From NCBI RefSeq assembly GCF_000517625.1, contig NZ_CP007055.1:372001-436000 (forward strand): DNA of 64,000 nucleotides, given 5' to 3'. The DNA comes from Halostagnicola larsenii XH-48 (GTDB lineage Archaea > Halobacteriota > Halobacteria > Halobacteriales > Natrialbaceae). The notes below the pieces were generated by a model that did no database searches, was not told the DNA's origin, and saw only the letters and a list, made by a program, of their open reading frames with translations. Below, piece by piece: positions 16,977 to 26,017 of this stretch (position 1 is the first letter of the stretch; each line of letters opens with the position of its first letter). Position numbers and translations under genes: made by a program.

Positions 16977-18248
16977 TCAGGCCTCGAGATGTTTGATCCG
17001 CGCGTACCGACCGGCTCGCCAGCCGGCGACGAGCGCGACGACCGTTCCGACGACGGCGGCGAGGACGAACCCGACGAGGTAGACCTCGAGGGGCGTCCGA
17101 AGGAGCCGTTCGAAGCCGATAACATCGGTCACGATCCGGTTCAGCCCCGCTGCAAGCGCCGGCGTAGCGGCGAGGCCGACGACCCCGCCGAGCAGTCCGA
17201 TGACGAGCCCCTGCGCGCCGATCGTTCCCGCGAGGACCCACCTCGAGAGGCCGATCGCCCGCAGTGCCGCCAGTTCCTCGCGCTGCTGGGAGGCGACGAG
17301 TGCGAACAGGTTCACGGTCAGGACGACGCCGCCGACGACGGCGAGGCCGACCAGCGTTAGCCCGCTTGCAAGGACGAGCGGCCGCTTCTCGGCCATCGCG
17401 CCGATCTGTTCGTTGCTCGCCCGAACGTCGTACTCCGGGTACGCCGTGTCGATATCGGCCGCAACCGCCTGCGGGTCCTCTCCCGACGCGGCGTCCGCGG
17501 TGACGAACGTCGCCCGGTCGGTCCCGGACGTGCCGGCGACCGCCAGCAGATCGGGGAGCGGAACGGCCGCCGTTTCCGATCCCAGATACTGCGAGTAGTA
17601 CCCGGAGGTGCCGACGACGGTGAACTCGTACTCCGGCGCGGACTGCCTGCTGGTACCGAGATAGACTGTATCGCCCGGCGATGCGTCGAGCCGATCGGCC
17701 GTCGCCGGATCGAGGACGACCTCCTCGGTCGTCGGCTCGCCCTCGGTCATGGCTTGCTCGGCCGCTTCCTCCTCGATTTCGAACCCGCCGCCGTCCCGAA
17801 AGTCGAACCCCGAATGCGTCTGCGGGACGCCGACCGCGGACGTTCGGTCCAACTCCTCGGGATCCGTCCCGATGTAGACCTCGTACATCGCGATCGGGGA
17901 GGCGGAACTCACGTCGTCGCGCTCCTCGAGGTCGGCCGTCACCTGGTGTGCGCCGCCGATGGGGTTCGACGTTCCGCTCGCGGCGGGATCGATCGGGTCG
18001 CTCGAGACCCAGATGTCGCGGTTGGCGTTCTCGAGGCCGTCCTCGCCGATGGCGACGACGCCGACGCCGAGACTCGCAAGCAGCGTCACCGAGAGGACGA
18101 CGAGCGCCACCGCGAGCACGGAGAGGACGGTTCGCCTGGGAGAGCGACGAATCTGGGCGAACGCGACGCCGACGACGGCGCTCGCTCGAGCGCTCATCCG
18201 TCGAAGACCGCCCACCGCACCCAGCGCCGCCCCGATCCGCCGAATCAT
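16977..18248 (-). CDS. ABC transporter permease, FtsX/MacB type (subunit 2)
   Basis: A 423-residue permease with one N-terminal transmembrane helix (about 40-70, VLSVLAVALVVLSVTLLASL), a large extracytoplasmic MacB-PCD-like domain (about 75-305) and a C-terminal FtsX core of three helices (LTLVGLAVVGGVVLTVNLF, QGLVIGLLGGVVGLA, and VYLVGFVLAAVVGTVVALVAG). Its start codon overlaps the stop of the upstream permease gene by 4 bp (ATGA), so translation is coupled. With its partner and the ATPase it forms a type VII ABC exporter or mechanotransmitter; the substrate is unknown. Confidence 0.88.
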   Translation of the reverse strand: MIRRIGAALGAVGGLRRMSARASAVVGVAFAQIRRSPRRTVLSVLAVALVVLSVTLLASLGVGVVAIGEDGLENANRDIWVSSDPIDPAASGTSNPIGGAHQVTADLEERDDVSSASPIAMYEVYIGTDPEELDRTSAVGVPQTHSGFDFRDGGGFEIEEEAAEQAMTEGEPTTEEVVLDPATADRLDASPGDTVYLGTSRQSAPEYEFTVVGTSGYYSQYLGSETAAVPLPDLLAVAGTSGTDRATFVTADAASGEDPQAVAADIDTAYPEYDVRASNEQIGAMAEKRPLVLASGLTLVGLAVVGGVVLTVNLFALVASQQREELAALRAIGLSRWVLAGTIGAQGLVIGLLGGVVGLAATPALAAGLNRIVTDVIGFERLLRTPLEVYLVGFVLAAVVGTVVALVAGWRAGRYARIKHLEA

Positions 18249-19525
18249 CGCCCCACCTCCGTCAAGACCGAGGTTCTGGCTGCGATCACGAGCGGGTACG
18301 GGACCGCGAGCACGCCGGCGACGAGCGCGACTGCGAGCGCGTACGGGACGAACACCGGGTGCGCCATCGCCACGCTACCAGAGGCGACGGTTGCCCCGGC
18401 GACCGCGTTGATCGCGAGGATTCCGAGCGCGCCGAGGACGATCCCGATCACGGCACCACACAGGGTTGCGACCACCGTCGTGGTGGCGACGACGACCAGT
18501 CGACCCGACAGCGAGATTCCGACCGTCTGCAGGACGGCGAGCGTTCGACGATCCTGATCGACGGCCATCCCCATCGTCGTCGCGACGAACGACGCACAGA
18601 TCGTCACGCCGATCAGCAAGGCGATTGCGCTCGTCGCGAACGCCAGCCCGTCGTCGAACAGCGCCGACGGATCTCCGCCACTGGTGGACTCGACGGATGC
18701 ACCCGGATAGACGTCTTCAGCCGCCGATTCCGCCGCCGCGGGCTCGCCCCACACGAGGATCCGATCCGCGAGCTGGTCGTCGCCGCTGCCGGCGAACGTC
18801 TGTAACTCGCTCAGGTGGACCAGCGCGACCGGCGCGTCGCCCTCGCCCGCCGCTCCGGTGTCGTCGACCGCGGAAACGGTCAGCGATGGTACGTCCATAT
18901 CGGACTGCCCGCTCGAGACGGTCCGTTCGTCGCCTTCCGAGGCGTCCAGCCGATCCGCCGCGCTGGGCGAGAGCACGAGCTGTCGTTCCGTCGGCCCCGC
19001 GTAGGACCCGTCGTCGTAGTGAGAATCCCCCGACTCGAGGCCGGTAGTCGAGAGGCCCGCAACGGTCCGGGAGGTGTCGTCCGGTACGACTCCCACGAGG
19101 AGGATGGTCCGTGTGTCACCGTCGGGTGACTCGAACTTCGTCGGCTCGACGAGCACCGGCGAGGCGTGTTCGACTCCGTCTTCCGAGCGGATTTCAGCCG
19201 CTCGCTCGTTCGCCTCGCCGAGGCGCGAACTCTCGACGCCGTCGACGGCCGAGAGCGAACCGCTTCCCTCCGGTGCGATTTCCGCGTCCGCGTCGTCCGC
19301 CTGCATCGCTCCGTCGTCGGCAACCGCCAGCGCGATACCGCTGATACACAGGAGCAAGGCGATCGTGAGCGCGACGACCACGACCGCCATACGGATCCGA
19401 CTCGAGTTGATTCGGGTCGGTCGGTGCCAGAGCCTGGCGATCGACACGCCGACGATGCCGCGCCAGCGGTGCCGTCGCTTCCCGCGGGCAGCGTCGATCA
19501 CCGACTCGCCGTTCTCATCGTTCAT
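18245..19525 (-). CDS. ABC transporter permease, FtsX/MacB type (subunit 1)
   Basis: A 426-residue permease with the same layout as the downstream one: an N-terminal helix (MAVVVVALTIALLLCISGIAL, about 46-68), a long extracytoplasmic domain rich in Asp/Glu/Ser, and three C-terminal helices beginning with IALLIGVTICASFVATTMG. The start overlaps the end of the ATPase gene by 11 bp, and the stop overlaps the next permease by 4 bp, so the three genes are one tightly coupled operon. The two permeases are probably a heterodimer. Confidence 0.87.
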   Translation of the reverse strand: MNDENGESVIDAARGKRRHRWRGIVGVSIARLWHRPTRINSSRIRMAVVVVALTIALLLCISGIALAVADDGAMQADDADAEIAPEGSGSLSAVDGVESSRLGEANERAAEIRSEDGVEHASPVLVEPTKFESPDGDTRTILLVGVVPDDTSRTVAGLSTTGLESGDSHYDDGSYAGPTERQLVLSPSAADRLDASEGDERTVSSGQSDMDVPSLTVSAVDDTGAAGEGDAPVALVHLSELQTFAGSGDDQLADRILVWGEPAAAESAAEDVYPGASVESTSGGDPSALFDDGLAFATSAIALLIGVTICASFVATTMGMAVDQDRRTLAVLQTVGISLSGRLVVVATTTVVATLCGAVIGIVLGALGILAINAVAGATVASGSVAMAHPVFVPYALAVALVAGVLAVPYPLVIAARTSVLTEVGR

Positions 19526-20285
19526 CCTCGATCACCGCCCCGTCCCGGAGCGTCACGACCCGGTCGGCGACGGCGAGCGTCGCGGCGTCGTGAGAGGCGA
19601 CGACGACGGCGCGGTCGCGCCCGACGTTCGTCAATAGTTCGAGCACGCTCGCGCCGGTTTCCGTATCGAGTTCGCCCGTCGGTTCGTCGGCGACGAGGAT
19701 GTCGGGATCCGTCGACAGCGCCCGTGCGATCGCGACGCGCTGTCGCTCGCCGCCGCTGAGTTCCCCGGGCAGGTGCGTGGTCCGGTCCTCGAGGCCGACG
19801 TCCGTCAGCAGGTCAGTTGCACGCTCTCGACGCGCCGATTTCGGGAGGCCCGCCTGCACGAGCGGTAACGCGACGTTCGCGCGGGCCGAGAGCGACTCCA
19901 GCAGGTGAAAGCGCTGAAAGACGATCCCGACGTGGCGGCGACGGGCCTTCGTCCGCCCCCGATCGGACAGCGACGTGAGGTCGGTTCCAAGCACGGAGAC
20001 GGTGCCGGCGGTGGGAACCAGCAGTCCCGCAACCGCGTGAAGAATCGTCGACTTGCCGCTGCCGCTCGGCCCCTCGAGCCCGAGCACCTCGCCCCGCTCC
20101 ACGTCGATGGAAACCTCGCGAAGCGCGGTCACCGCCTGCTCGGAACGCGACCGAAATCGGCCGGTCGTCGAGCCGTACTCGTGACTGACGTTCTCGAGGC
20201 GGACGGCCGGGACCGACTCGTCCTCGGCCGTCGCCTCGGCTCCCCTCGAACTCGAGCGCCGGAGTGATCGGTTGCGAATCCTCAC
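19515..20285 (-). CDS. ABC transporter ATP-binding protein (MacB/LolD type)
   Basis: A 256-residue ATPase with Walker A GPSGSGKST (about 72-80), Q-loop FQRFHLL, signature LSGGERQR (about 176-183), Walker B ILVADEP and a switch histidine in VVASHD. The LolD/MacB subfamily fits the FtsX-type permeases directly downstream. The start is a GTG at 20285; an upstream ATG at 20317 is out of frame. The first 25 residues before VRLENVSHEYG are basic and poorly conserved, so the true start could lie slightly inside. First gene of the ABC operon. Confidence 0.92.
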   Translation of the reverse strand: MRIRNRSLRRSSSRGAEATAEDESVPAVRLENVSHEYGSTTGRFRSRSEQAVTALREVSIDVERGEVLGLEGPSGSGKSTILHAVAGLLVPTAGTVSVLGTDLTSLSDRGRTKARRRHVGIVFQRFHLLESLSARANVALPLVQAGLPKSARRERATDLLTDVGLEDRTTHLPGELSGGERQRVAIARALSTDPDILVADEPTGELDTETGASVLELLTNVGRDRAVVVASHDAATLAVADRVVTLRDGAVIEDER

Positions 20286-20756
20286 GGAGTACTCCGGCGG
20301 ACGGGATCCGGGCCCATTGTTTCAGTCTCGCTTCCCGGAGACAGGCGGCGATTTCGAATCAACTGCGCGTCAGGAACGCAGATGGCTCCGTAGCGTCGTT
20401 ACAATCGCTCGAGACGGGCGTACCCTCCGAACGTTTCGATTTTGAAACAGACCGGTCGTCGTCGGACCGAATGTGCCGACGAGACCGCCGGCCGAAGCCA
20501 GTTCGGTCCAGTCTTGGGTCTCGTGTTCGGTTCCCCTTCGGCCGTGAAACGGACTCGTACAGTCGCGTTGGGTCGCCGCTTGCGTGCGGTTTCGAGCGCA
20601 CCGTCTCCGTCCGTGTATGTCTCGATTACACGAGCCCGATAATCGATCGGACGGGTTACGCGTCGCCAACAGGTGCGGCGTCAATCAGAGCGCAGTGAGC
20701 CGAACAAAAATAGCGCGGTCAGTCGGACAAAGGGGGGGCGCGTATCGGCTCGGACC
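20286..20756. other. Intergenic region between the ABC operon and cofG
   Basis: About 470 bp without a convincing gene. Short frames exist on both strands but have basic, Arg/Ser-rich translations unlike haloarchaeal proteins. It should contain the promoter of the leftward ABC operon. I see no conserved repeat or RNA gene in it. Confidence 0.5.
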
Positions 20757-21905
20757 TCACGGCGTTCCGTCCCGAAGCACCGACCGGTATCGCGTTCCCG
20801 CTTCGTCGTCGGCCTCTATCGCGTCCCGAATCGACGGCGAAATCCAGGCACCCTCCTCGGCACCCGCCGCGGGCGCGCCGTCGAACTCGGGCGTGCGAAG
20901 CGCCGGCTCGAGGAATCGCTCGTACACCGGGAGCCGTTCGCGGAGGGGAACGCCGGCCTCCGATGCGATATCCTCGAGTTCGCGCAGGGCGGGCCAGGCG
21001 TAGTCGGGATTGATGTGGTCGTCCGTGATCGGCGAAACCCCGCCCAGATCGTCGACGCCGCAGTCGAGGAGGTCGCGGGCGGGTGCGAGATTCGGCGGGA
21101 CCTGCACCGAAATCTCTTCGGGAAGCGCGACTCGCACCATCGCGGTCACCCGGCGCATCGTCTCGAGGTCCGGCGTGTTGCCCGACCACCGCTCGTTTCG
21201 CGAGACCGGCTGAACGATCACCTCCTGAACGTGATCGTAGCGTTCGTGCATCTCGCGGATTGCGAGCAGGCTTTCGGCCCGGTCCGCCCACGATTCGCCG
21301 ATCCCGACGAGGATTCCGGTCGTAAACGCCACGTCGAGTTCGCCCGCCGTCCGGATCGTTCGGAGGCGCTGGCCCGGGCTCTTCCGGCGCGGCCCCGCGT
21401 GGGCGTCGACGTCGGCCGTCGTCTCGAGCATCACACCCATGCTCGCGTTCACGTCCGCGACGGCTTCCATCTGCTCGCGCGTCTGGTCGCCGGGATTCGA
21501 GTGCGGGAGCAGTCCCTCCTCGAGGGCGACCTCGCAGGCCTCGCGCAGGTACGTGTGAATCGAGTCGTGGCCCCACTCTGCGAGTTGGTCGTGGATCTCC
21601 GTGTAGCGCTCGTCGGGGTCGTCGCCGAACGTGAAAAGCGCCTCCGTACAGCCGGCGTCGGCGCCGGTTCGGCAGATCTCTCGGACCTCCTCGAGCGAGA
21701 GCAGCGAGGCGTTCCCGGGGCCGTCGAAGTAGGTGCAGTACGTACAGGTGTAGCGACACGCCGTGGTCAGCGGAACGAACACGTTCCTGGCGAAACTGAG
21801 TTCCGGCGCTGGCCCGACGTCCTCGGGGGTGACGCCGCACAGTCGATCGACCGCCTCGTCGTCGATCGACAGCGAGATATCGTAGTCGCTCGCGCCGGGG
21901 ATCAT
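20757..21905 (-). CDS. cofG: FO synthase subunit CofG
   Basis: A 382-residue radical SAM enzyme, 7,8-didemethyl-8-hydroxy-5-deazariboflavin synthase, which closes the FO ring from the product of CofH. The cluster cysteines are C50, C54 and C57 in CRYTCTYC. Other family landmarks are EALFTFGDDPDERY, SMGVMLETTADVDAHAG and FTTGILVGIGES. The start at 21905 (MIPGASDYDI) gives the normal length. cofC lies 103 bp upstream on the same strand, so the two are probably cotranscribed. Confidence 0.94.
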   Translation of the reverse strand: MIPGASDYDISLSIDDEAVDRLCGVTPEDVGPAPELSFARNVFVPLTTACRYTCTYCTYFDGPGNASLLSLEEVREICRTGADAGCTEALFTFGDDPDERYTEIHDQLAEWGHDSIHTYLREACEVALEEGLLPHSNPGDQTREQMEAVADVNASMGVMLETTADVDAHAGPRRKSPGQRLRTIRTAGELDVAFTTGILVGIGESWADRAESLLAIREMHERYDHVQEVIVQPVSRNERWSGNTPDLETMRRVTAMVRVALPEEISVQVPPNLAPARDLLDCGVDDLGGVSPITDDHINPDYAWPALRELEDIASEAGVPLRERLPVYERFLEPALRTPEFDGAPAAGAEEGAWISPSIRDAIEADDEAGTRYRSVLRDGTP

Positions 21906-22008
21906 TCTATCTCGATCTGTCGTCGCTCGGCACATAAGCGCTTCACTTCGACCCGATTTCGGGGGAGATATCGTCGATTCGAGACCGCGATCGGCAGGGT
22001 CTCACGAC

Positions 22009-22659
22009 TCAGGGTTCGACAGAGCGGACGACCTCGAGTCGTCCCTCTGTCGAATCGAGCTCGAAGCCGAACTCCCGCAGGCAGTCGGCGGTTCGTCCCG
22101 TTCCGTGAGCGAGCACCTCGACCAGATCCGCCGGCTCGTCGATGTCGGCCCCCAGCCGGAACGAATCGACCGTCTCGAGGGTTGCGCCGATATCGTCTGC
22201 GATCCGGCGGTGGTCGAGAAAGGAACCGCCGTGGTAGTCGACCCGGAACTCGGGATGGCGAACGACGAGCGCGTTCGTCCCGACGCCGCGACCCGGCGCG
22301 ATGACGACATCTGCGTTGGGAGCAAAGAGCCGCTCGAGCGCCTCGGGCGTCGTCAGTGCTAAATCGGCCATGACGACGGCGACGGCTGCAGACCCGCTGG
22401 ATTTCACTTCCGTCGATCGCGTTCGAGACCGCACGACGGCGTTGACCGCCTCCGTCAGCGGTCGCCGATCGACGGTGACCGGCGCGTCGATTTCGAGCGG
22501 TTCCGTCGAGAGCACCGTCGGCTCTCGGCCCGTCTCCCGAACGGCCTCGAGTACGTCCTCGAGCATGACTCGAGCGAGCGTCGAGCGTTCCGTTTCGGAC
22601 AGCACCGGCTTGAGACGGGTTTTTGGCGCGTCCGGAGCGTACGGAACGACGACGTGCAT
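22009..22659 (-). CDS. cofC: 2-phospho-L-lactate guanylyltransferase CofC
   Basis: A 216-residue nucleotidyltransferase that activates 2-phospho-L-lactate with GTP for attachment to FO in F420 synthesis. The N-terminus shows the nucleotide-sugar-transferase-like start VVVPYAPDAPKTRLKPVLS, with the lysine/arginine pair that binds the GTP phosphates. VVMADLALTTPEAL is the metal-binding strand and VVIAPGRGVGTNALVVR the conserved glycine-rich segment. It lies upstream of cofG on the same strand. CofD and CofE are not in the window. Confidence 0.92.
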   Translation of the reverse strand: MHVVVPYAPDAPKTRLKPVLSETERSTLARVMLEDVLEAVRETGREPTVLSTEPLEIDAPVTVDRRPLTEAVNAVVRSRTRSTEVKSSGSAAVAVVMADLALTTPEALERLFAPNADVVIAPGRGVGTNALVVRHPEFRVDYHGGSFLDHRRIADDIGATLETVDSFRLGADIDEPADLVEVLAHGTGRTADCLREFGFELDSTEGRLEVVRSVEP

Positions 22660-22777
22660 CTCTCGATTCTTGGCAGTACGCGCTCAAAAATACGTCGAAC
22701 CCACCGGAACGCAGCTTCGGCTCTCACCGGCCGGCGTGACCACCCACGATCACGTCGACGGAGCGTTCGACACCGAA

Positions 22778-22837
22778 CGGCCACCGTCCCCCGGGCGGTG
22801 GCCGCTCGAGACGACCGGCGCAGCGGTTCCGCGCCGG
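22778..22837. repeat. Two adjacent strong hairpins downstream of cetZ
   Basis: First hairpin: CGGCCACCG (22778-22786) and CGGTGGCCG (22796-22804), 9-bp perfect stem with a 9-base loop. Second: CCGGCGC (22815-22821) and GCGCCGG (22831-22837), 7-bp stem. Both lie between the end of cetZ and the start of cofC, with no T-run following, so they are not classical terminators. An RNA structure that stabilises the cetZ 3' end or blocks readthrough into cofC is possible. Confidence 0.4.
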
Positions 22838-22859
22838 TGCGCCGTTCTCGGCACCTCGC

Positions 22860-24041
22860 CTAGAACAGCGGCTCGAGTTCGTCCTCGTCGTCTTCGACGA
22901 GCTCCTCGAGGTTTTCGTCGCTTTCTTCTTGAATGTCGTCCATGTTGTCCTGTGCTTCGATCGCGACCTGCTGGAGGCGCTTGATCCGCGGAACGTTCGT
23001 CACGCCCGAGAGCAAGATCGCCGCTGAGACTTCCGGCTCGCCTCGCGGGAAGTCACCGCCACGAACCTCCATACTGCCGGTTTCCTCCTCGAGCCACTTC
23101 CGACCGCGTTCGATACCCTTCCGATTCAGGTACTTCGAGGGACCGGAGAGGACGAGCAGCGCGCGCTCGGTCCCTTCGATCTCACACGGCAGGGTGAGTC
23201 GACCGAGCGCCGCTTTTCGAACGAGGCTCGTGATTCGATTGGTGGTGTTGGCCGCGTCGAGGCCGTCGCCGCCACCGCCGTCGCCGCCGGTAAACCGCGA
23301 GAGCAGGCCGCCGCTCGTGTTGAGCTCGACCTCCTCTGAGGCGTAGCCGACGGTCGAAACGCCGCCGCCGGAGAGCGTGTTGATAATCTCCGAGGAGTCG
23401 ACGACGCTCTCTGCGACTTCTTGACCGTCGCCGACCTCGCCGGCCCCGAAGAGGATGCCGAATCGCCTGACGATCTCTTCGTTGATCTGCTCGTACCCGC
23501 CTTCGACCGATTCGCCGGTCTGTCGCCACGAGTCGTTGTCGAAGACCAGCAGGTTGTCGACTTCGCGGACGAACGTCTGGAACGACCGTGCGGCGTTGAG
23601 GGTGTAGATGCCCCCTTCGTCCGTCCCCGGCAGGACGCCGAGTCCGTAGACCGGAATGGTGTAGATTCGCTTGAGGTGTTTCGCCAGGACCGGCGCGCCA
23701 CCGGAACCGGTGCCGCCGCCCATGCCCGAGACGACCAGAAACGCGTCGACCTCGTGGGTCGGAATCGCATCGATCGCGTTCTGGACCTCGTCGATGTCTT
23801 CCTCGGCGATTTCCGCGCCGAGCTCGTTGTCCGCACCCACGCCGTGACCCTTTACTCGGGCCTGGCCGATGAGTACTCGATTCTCCTCTGGTATCCGGTC
23901 CAATCCGATAAGATCCGCTTTCGCGGAGTTAACAGCGATCGCCGCGCGGACGATTCCGCTGTTGGTTCGATCGTCGTAATCGAGGAATCGATCGACGATC
24001 TTGCCACCGGCCTGTCCGAATCCGATCATCGCAAGCTTCAT
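22860..24041 (-). CDS. cetZ: Tubulin-like protein CetZ
   Basis: A 393-residue FtsZ/tubulin superfamily GTPase of the archaeal CetZ family, which controls cell shape and motile rod formation in haloarchaea rather than division itself. The N-terminus MKLAMIGFGQAGGKIVDRFL is characteristic. The tubulin signature GGGTGSGGAP (about 108-117) binds the GTP phosphates, and PVYGLGVLPGTDEGG and the T7-like DLIGLDRIPEENR region follow the family. The acidic tail (EELVEDDEDELEPLF) is typical. The TATA-like element at 24084-24093 gives a leader of roughly 20 bases. It is monocistronic. Confidence 0.93.
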   Translation of the reverse strand: MKLAMIGFGQAGGKIVDRFLDYDDRTNSGIVRAAIAVNSAKADLIGLDRIPEENRVLIGQARVKGHGVGADNELGAEIAEEDIDEVQNAIDAIPTHEVDAFLVVSGMGGGTGSGGAPVLAKHLKRIYTIPVYGLGVLPGTDEGGIYTLNAARSFQTFVREVDNLLVFDNDSWRQTGESVEGGYEQINEEIVRRFGILFGAGEVGDGQEVAESVVDSSEIINTLSGGGVSTVGYASEEVELNTSGGLLSRFTGGDGGGGDGLDAANTTNRITSLVRKAALGRLTLPCEIEGTERALLVLSGPSKYLNRKGIERGRKWLEEETGSMEVRGGDFPRGEPEVSAAILLSGVTNVPRIKRLQQVAIEAQDNMDDIQEESDENLEELVEDDEDELEPLF

Positions 24042-24083
24042 AGTTGATTAGGGGGCTCCGTGAATTGAAACCAGAGCAATCAG

Positions 24084-24093
24084 GGATATAAAG
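24084..24093 (-). promoter_or_regulatory. Probable cetZ promoter (TATA box)
   Basis: Read leftward this is CTTTATATCC. It lies about 45-50 bases before the cetZ start codon, so transcription should begin about 20 bases upstream of the ATG. The whole 24042-24280 interval is AT-rich and holds no gene. Confidence 0.45.
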
Positions 24094-24280
24094 CTTGTGT
24101 TGGTGTGACTTTCAGGATATCGAGAAAATAGCGAAAACCGACGGACGGAGCCAGGGTTCAACGAAATTATTGCAAAGATAAAACAATTATTCCGCCGTAT
24201 CTGCCGACTATTTATATTAATCTTTGGGCAGCATACAATGTTAACAAATAGCATGACCCGGTCGCAATCTGCGAGTTGAG

Positions 24281-25198
24281 TCACGCGTTCGGCACGCGCC
24301 GGGTCGACTCGACCCCCTCGAGGCCGAGGTGCGCCGAAAGCGTCGTCAGGTCCCCGTCTTCGACGCCGAACGCCGAGACGTCGTTTTCCGAGACGGTGTT
24401 GTCGATCTCGAGTGATCGAGCCTGATCGGGACCGAACGGGACGAACGGAACGGGACCGACCGCCGAGAGGCCGACCTTCGCCAGCGCTGCCGGGATCGGC
24501 AGGACCGTCACCGACTTGCCCTCGGCCTCGTAGGCGAGTTCGGTCACGTCCGCGAGGCTCAGCACCTCCGGGCCGCCGATCTCGTAGGTTTCTCCGACAT
24601 GGCGCTCGTCCTCGAGGGTGTCGGCCAGCATCGGAGCGAGGTCGCCGACCCAGACCGGTTGGAATCGCGTTCTCCCGCCGTCCGGAAGGGCGGTCACGTA
24701 CGGCGTCGTCAGGGTCTTCGTGAATTCGACGAACTCCGCCCCGTCGCCGAAGACGACCGAGGGGCGGACGATCGTCCACTCGAGGGACGACTCGCGGACG
24801 ACTTCCTCGGCGCGACCCTTTGCCCGCAGGAACGCCGTTTCGGCGTGGGGATGGGCACTGAGCGCACTCATCTGGACGAACCGCTCGGTATCTCCTTCCT
24901 CCGCCGCGCGAACGAGGTTGCGCGTGCCCTCGAGGTGGACGCTCTCGTGGCTTTTGTCGCCGCGCGGCTGAAAGAGCGGCGAGAGGGAGACGAGGTTGAC
25001 GACCGCGTCGTGGGTGGCGACGGTCTCCGCGATGGAATCGTACGCACCCACGTCGCCGATCGCGATATCGACATCGGCGGGGAGCGATTCGCCGTCCGGC
25101 GTTCTCGACAGCGCCGTCACTTCGTGGCCGCGACCTGCCAGTTCCGCACACAGGATCGATCCGATAAAGCCGGTTCCGCCGGCGACGAGGACGTTCAT
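24281..25198 (-). CDS. NDUFA9-like NAD(P)-binding atypical SDR
   Basis: A 305-residue extended/atypical short-chain dehydrogenase related to complex I subunit NDUFA9 and NmrA-like proteins. The nucleotide loop is GGTGFIGSIL at 7-16, followed by the YDSIAETVATHDAVVNLVS strand, the FVQMSALSAHP region in place of the classical catalytic serine, and WTIVRPSVVFGDG. A YxxxK motif is not obvious (FLRAKGRAEE), which fits the non-catalytic atypical group. The start at 25198 (MNVLVAGGTGF) is clear. It diverges from tmk. Confidence 0.88.
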   Translation of the reverse strand: MNVLVAGGTGFIGSILCAELAGRGHEVTALSRTPDGESLPADVDIAIGDVGAYDSIAETVATHDAVVNLVSLSPLFQPRGDKSHESVHLEGTRNLVRAAEEGDTERFVQMSALSAHPHAETAFLRAKGRAEEVVRESSLEWTIVRPSVVFGDGAEFVEFTKTLTTPYVTALPDGGRTRFQPVWVGDLAPMLADTLEDERHVGETYEIGGPEVLSLADVTELAYEAEGKSVTVLPIPAALAKVGLSAVGPVPFVPFGPDQARSLEIDNTVSENDVSAFGVEDGDLTTLSAHLGLEGVESTRRVPNA

Positions 25199-25347
25199 AC
25201 GCGATATGTGGGCTCGAGTGAATAAAAATCGGTTGCCTACGCGTGCGTCCGATACCGACAACGCGTCGCTGGTCGCGAACTCGGCGGGTCCGTACCCGCG
25301 AACGGTAATTCGACAGATTGTAGTACTCACCGCCGCGAACTCCGGGC

Positions 25348-25965
25348 ATGCTCGTCACGCTCGAGGGACTGGACGGCAGCGGGAAAACGACCGTCTGGGA
25401 GGCCCTCCACGAGGTCTACCCCGACGCGACGTTCACCCGCGAACCGACCTCGGGGCCGACGGGGTCGTGGTACGGCGACGCCGTCTACCGCTCGATCGAG
25501 GACGACGACGCGGACTCGCTGGCCGAACTGTTTCTCTACACCGCAGACCACGCGGATCACCTCTCTCGAGTGATCGAACCGGCCCTCGAGCGCGGCGACC
25601 TCGTGATCTCGGATCGCTACTCCGACTCCCGGTACGCCTATCAGGGGGCGACCCTCGAGGGCGAGATCGACCGCCCGCTCGAGTACATCGTGGACATCCA
25701 CGAGGCGTTCTCGATCGATCCCGACCTAACGATCTACCTGGATCTCGACGCCGAAACCGCCGCCGCCCGCTCGGGATCGACGAACAAGTTCGAGCGCGCC
25801 GAGTATCTCGAGTCGGTCCGGGAAAACTACGAGCGGCTCATCGAGCAGGACTCGGACCGATTCGTTCGCGTCGATGCAACCCAGCCGCCGGAGGTCGTTC
25901 TCGAGCGGGTTAAACGCGTTCTCGAGCAGGCGCTCGAACGGGAAGACTCAGATCCGACGCGTTAA
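25348..25965 (+). CDS. tmk: Thymidylate kinase
   Basis: A 205-residue dTMP kinase that phosphorylates dTMP to dTDP for DNA synthesis. It has the P-loop GLDGSGKTT (7-15), the DRY-type motif [14 protein letters not shown] that binds dTMP, and a short lid region with [11 protein letters not shown]. The start at 25348 ([15 protein letters not shown]) leaves no extra N-terminus. A short AT-rich gap separates it from the divergent NDUFA9-like gene. No operon partner follows. Confidence 0.94.
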   Translation: MLVTLEGLDGSGKTTVWEALHEVYPDATFTREPTSGPTGSWYGDAVYRSIEDDDADSLAELFLYTADHADHLSRVIEPALERGDLVISDRYSDSRYAYQGATLEGEIDRPLEYIVDIHEAFSIDPDLTIYLDLDAETAAARSGSTNKFERAEYLESVRENYERLIEQDSDRFVRVDATQPPEVVLERVKRVLEQALEREDSDPTR

Positions 25966-26017
25966 TCGACTGAGAATAGCTGGCGAAATCAGTTCGTTGG
26001 CTTCGAGACACGCTGCG

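Noticed and set aside
20286-20756. Several overlapping frames of 60-140 codons between the ABC operon and cofG
   Set aside because: All are basic and Ser/Arg-rich, with no acidic bias, no start context and no motif.
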